A DNA stretch of 64,000 nucleotides from Echinococcus granulosus (taxonomy: Eukaryota; Platyhelminthes; Cestoda; Cyclophyllidea; Taeniidae): the NCBI RefSeq assembly GCF_000524195.1, contig NW_020170471.1, positions 225,800 through 289,799 on the forward strand, given 5' to 3'. The position numbers were made by a program, and so were the translations under genes. The notes below the pieces were generated by a model. It did no database searches and was not told the DNA's origin. It saw only the letters and a program-made list of their open reading frames with translations. Below, in pieces: positions 60,278 to 64,000 of this stretch (positions within the stretch are counted from its first letter, which is position 1; every line of letters begins with the position of its first letter).

Positions 60278-62720
60278 CTTTGTGGTCAACATGTCGCTTT
60301 ACCGCTTCTCCTTTTGTACAGTTACTACTGGTCCTCTCCTTCCTTCCAGCTCTTTCGAACAGAGCGCATTCACACCCAAAGCTCGGTTTTTCGCCACCTG
60401 TCTCATATAAAAGTGCACATAAATATCGCGTACCATCTTCCATTAGATAAACGGTGGTAGGATTGGGGAAGAGACAGCATAACTCGTGCCTTTTTAATAT
60501 ATTATCAGCTAGGTAATGTGGTTATACACCATCTTACTATGTTTGGCTTGATTCGAAGTTGCTAGTAGCCTAGGGCTATGCTGCTTTAAATTTTTCTTGT
60601 TCGTGTAAATCTACAAATAACAGCCTGTAAATATTCATTGGCATTCATTTCCCGTGCAAGGAGCCCTCCTAAGTCTGCAGGCTTTGGATAACGTTAGCTC
60701 AGATCCATGATCGGGCAGGTAGCTCTAATATGCGCAAAAGGTCCAGAGGAATTTCTAACATGGGTGGTGAGAAGCAATAGAGATCGCACACCAGAGATCG
60801 TGGGACCGGTCCTATAGTTGAATGCCTTTCCATCTTCGATACCATTCTACGTGACTGGTTAAGCCTGGTTTCAACTAGTCCAATTATAGATTTGATGACT
60901 TAGATTGGGAACCGCCTCTGCGTTTTGATGACTGATGTTTGTTTGAACTACCCAAGTTCTGTACCCCCCATCTTGCCTACAGCCTCTCAGCCCTTTCATG
61001 GTTTAGTGCGAAATTCTCCACGCCGTAGGGTACAAAGCGCTGCCTCGGCTGCAGCAGGATGTGAATCCACTACAGAGTGTCACGCATCCTTATTTTCACG
61101 GCTGATTACCAAACTTCAATGTCACAGAAGGAAGGGACCTGTGAGGGGTGGCTGTCTGTTGAGAAAGAGGTTAATGAAACCGCGTAGACTTTTGGCACTC
61201 CCTCCAAACTCGCGTTCTGTGATAGAGGAATTAACAACCGAACCAGTGGGACATTCGATCAGGTGATACACTTCTTGTGGACCCAGGGGTGACAAGGCAG
61301 AGCGATGTGAGGCGTCAACTCTACAAAACAACCAAAGCTTGTGTCTTATTAAATAATCTGACTTTGGGGCAAATTTTCCCACGACTGGGGACTGAAAAGT
61401 GTATTCCTTAAAGAGCAGTGCTTAGTCTTGGGCACCACGAGGTTGGAGCAGCCGCCCTAGCCCTCGTGGTTCACGAAGAATGGAAAATCGAAATACAAAG
61501 AACTACAGCTTCTAAACGGTTTTCAAAGCAACGACTACGTTGTGATGGTAGAAGCCTAAGAATGACCAAGGAAATATCTAGGAACAAGGCTCAAAAGAAG
61601 GGGTCTCTGTAACAGAGATATGTCTAATCCACGCAAACTGGGCGGCCTTTCGGATGAAAGCGTTTGGCCACTTTCCTCATCATACGTAATTGACTCTGTG
61701 TCGTCTTCGTTCCCTCACACAGTGGAGGACTTGTCAGAGGATTTAACCGAGCCTACCTTTCACTGATTATGAAACCATTGCACCATAACTCATGTGACGG
61801 TGATAAAACAAACTACGGACAATTCTGAGGCGTAATTTTAGGGTAACAGGCGGTCAGTATTTAAAAAGCTACGGCCACATCGGCTAGGCGACCCGTTTGA
61901 AAAGCCCTCAATCGCATTGTGTTGAGCAACGGTGAAATCGTCAATGTGGGCAAGGTAGAAACGATTCTAGTACCTAGGGCTATACCTCCACTTGCCTGTT
62001 TATCTCGATGATGGTCGAAGAACGACTCTACCTGGGTAATACCTGATACACGACTGTTTAGGGCGCACCAAAGTCGTCAATGCCACAAAAGTACGGACCC
62101 CAACGTACGTGATCAGTCACAACAAACAAGGCATCCCCAGTAGGTAACACCAATCCCGATAGACACCAGACAGCAATTCCTTCGATGCCTTGAAAAGCAA
62201 TCTTTGCAAAAACTATTCATGCTCGTGGAACAACAAGCACCTTGGGTGTTAAGTCCCATCAGGGCCGAAAGACAGACAGGCTTATTTGACAACACCGTTT
62301 ACTGGGAAGAAACAACTCTCAATTTGGCGGGTAACGTTGGCGAGTCAGTATTGCCCGCCTTTCTGCTGATCCTTATAGAGCCGCGATGTGAGAGCCACCC
62401 AACTCAAAAAGTCAATCAGCACCTACATTAGTTTAAAGCCTGACATAAGACAAGCTTGATTTCACCATCCTAACAGCATTCCTTCACTCCGAGATTCGAG
62501 GGTAAAGTCAATTCTCCTTCAACTCACAAAATTCGCATCGTGTTTAGATAAAACGTGTTTGCAGAGGATTGGATGTGACAAGGAGCGCACCACCCCGCAG
62601 GTTGAGAAAATCATCTCTCCGATAAACAGTAAAATTATTCTCTAAAAATCACAGTAGCTAGAGGGAAATGCCAGAAAACAAGAGATATTGCACTTGGAGT
62701 GGTGTAGGTGAAATTCACCT
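60278..62720. other. ESS2 3' region and intergenic stretch
   Basis: The left end is the ESS2 3' UTR; no AATAAA was noticed close by. Plus frames at 60928-61266 (ATG, 112 residues, Arg-rich, no domain) and 61418-61612, and a minus frame at 61122-61382, are unrecognised and may be chance. The stretch at about 61850-62430 reads like a frame-broken coding remnant, but no family could be assigned. Confidence 0.35.
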
Positions 62721-62975
62721 TTAACCCTTATACGTTGGTAGCTTCTTCTTGCGCGGTTTTTTTAGGTGACTGCGCGGAGCAAAGTCACCGGCGTCGGTGA
62801 TGGTGATGTCGAAGAACCAGGCGCAGGTAAAGACGAGTACGAAAGTGGTGACTGTGAGACAGAAGAAGAATATGTAGAAGCCTTCTTCTGTGAAAACGTC
62901 CTCGAAGGTGGGAATGTAGGCGGAGGCGCGCCGAATTATTTCCTCCGCAACCTCGACTTGACGCTTCTTTGACAT
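62721..62975 (-). CDS. Small single-pass membrane protein
   Basis: An 84-residue frame with ATG and TAA. Residues 1-30 are charged and helical (VEVAEEIIRRASAYIPTFED). One membrane helix (about residues 32-53, including FYIFFFCLTVTTFVLVFTC) follows. The C-terminus is strongly basic (HLKKPRKKKLPTYKG), which suggests a cytosolic tail. There is no signal peptide. Length, ATG context and a clean charge/hydrophobic pattern support a real small protein, but I do not recognise the family. An unseen upstream exon cannot be excluded. Confidence 0.6.
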   Translation of the reverse strand: MSKKRQVEVAEEIIRRASAYIPTFEDVFTEEGFYIFFFCLTVTTFVLVFTCAWFFDITITDAGDFAPRSHLKKPRKKKLPTYKG

Positions 62976-64000
62976 GATTCAGCGTAAGAGGGACAGATAT
63001 GGAAACGCGTGGATCGGAACCTTGAAAATATGCAAATTCACTCAGCGAGCAAATATTACAGACTTTAGGACAAATTAATGCAACATGTAGCACACAAGAG
63101 TTAGAATCTGGAGAAAAAAATTACGGTAAAAGGAAAGACTTAAGTACCAGTGAAAATAGGTGACATTGTTATCAAGACGCATTATAAAGAGTGTTTTAGC
63201 TAAAGGGATCAAAAAGGTTATGGATGTCACCATAAGCTATTCGAAGTGCAAGAGAACTAAGGCACACGCTAGACACACCAAAGTGGGTGCTGTCATGGTT
63301 GGTTGGCCAATAAAAACAGGGAAAAATTAGTCGAATTCTGCATAGCAAAAGGGGTAGTTCAACGCCTTAAATCAAGGGCGAGAAGTTTCTATGGATTTTA
63401 AATATAAAGATTGCTAAGTTTTTGACTTTTAAATAACGCGCGTATCTTGGGGTTTAATAGGTGCATTATTATGAGTGATCGATGTGTCTGCGTATTATTT
63501 TACTTTTCATATTGCCATAAAATCGCACTTTTCGTAACAAGCAGGTAAACCTATTGCGATCAATAATGGCATCAATAAAGTCCATTTCCTTCCGGTGCTC
63601 CGGCGTTGCTGGTTCAACGATACTGCAACTTCAAATCAAGCTTTAAGACTTTATGATTTCGCTCTTTCTTACCTTAATCATGATTTTAAATGCCTTTAGA
63701 TGACCTTGTAGCATACCTCTACATTAACAGGGGAGGTTTAACCAATTGGGTTCTTCTGGGTTTGCCAATCTGGGTTCGGTGTCTCCGTTGCATGAATGCG
63801 GGTAATTTATTCCTGCGTAGCTTAGAACGTTAACTCGTGATTTTCCCTAAGCAAACAAAGCTAATAACATTCATACTGTCATTAGAACTGTCAAGCGATT
63901 TCTATGGCAGCTAAAGCATTGCATGTCAAATGCCGCAATACCTACTATCCTGGTGAGACAGCAGTTCCTAGGTTTCATGTGCCTGATGCCAAAGTCCCAT
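62976..64000. other. Right-end intergenic sequence
   Basis: No exon, RNA gene or repeat could be supported up to the window edge. The left end should contain the promoter of the small membrane protein on the minus strand. Confidence 0.5.

Noticed and set aside
60928..61612. Arg-rich open frames after ESS2
   Set aside because: No domain, no splice sites tying them together; they could be a decayed element but no family could be named.

Overview
This is an animal nuclear genome window, most likely from a parasitic flatworm and more probably a tapeworm than a fluke. The evidence: genes are split by GT-AG introns, many only 29-43 bp long. First introns tend to be tiny and later ones long. The sequence is moderately AT-rich with no obvious transposon load. 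One cluster encodes basic, disordered proteins with a PH-like module, resembling flatworm lineage-specific families. The organism call is inference; no species is claimed. Exon models were built by hand from splice sites, reading-frame phase and homology recognised from memory.

Layout. 2.1-5.5 kb and beyond (-): an R4-type RGS protein, 5' end not resolved. 12.15-13.5 kb (+): a four-helix voltage-sensor protein of the Hv1/TMEM266 kind, 5' end not resolved. 14.5-15.1 kb (-): intronless frataxin. 16.6-22.8 kb (+): WDR20/DMWD-type WD-repeat protein with an unusual acidic tail. 25.0-36.5 kb: three intronless genes (one +, two -), each a divergent PH/PTB-like module followed by a long basic Ser/Arg/Lys-rich tail. 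38.1-42.2 kb (+): a divergent seven-helix receptor. 43.1-52.5 kb (-): RAD54B in 16 exons. 54.0-56.9 kb (-): SHQ1 in 8 exons. 57.3-60.3 kb (+): ESS2/DGCR14 in 5 exons, head-to-head with SHQ1. 62.7-63.0 kb (-): an 84-residue single-pass membrane protein.

Functional picture. Most genes are conserved housekeeping or signalling genes: iron-sulfur cluster assembly (frataxin), recombination repair (RAD54B), H/ACA snoRNP assembly (SHQ1), splicing (ESS2), deubiquitinase regulation (WDR20) and G-protein signalling (RGS, receptor). They are ordinary monocistronic animal genes, not an operon. SHQ1 and ESS2 probably share a 360-bp bidirectional promoter, linking two RNA-processing factors.

The least explained content is the trio of intronless PH-like/basic-tail genes with long gene-free spacers between them. 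Next come the voltage-sensor protein, which appears to lack the proton-selectivity Asp of S1, and a pair of perfect hairpins near 33.7 kb. No rRNA, convincing tRNA, CRISPR array or intact mobile element was seen.
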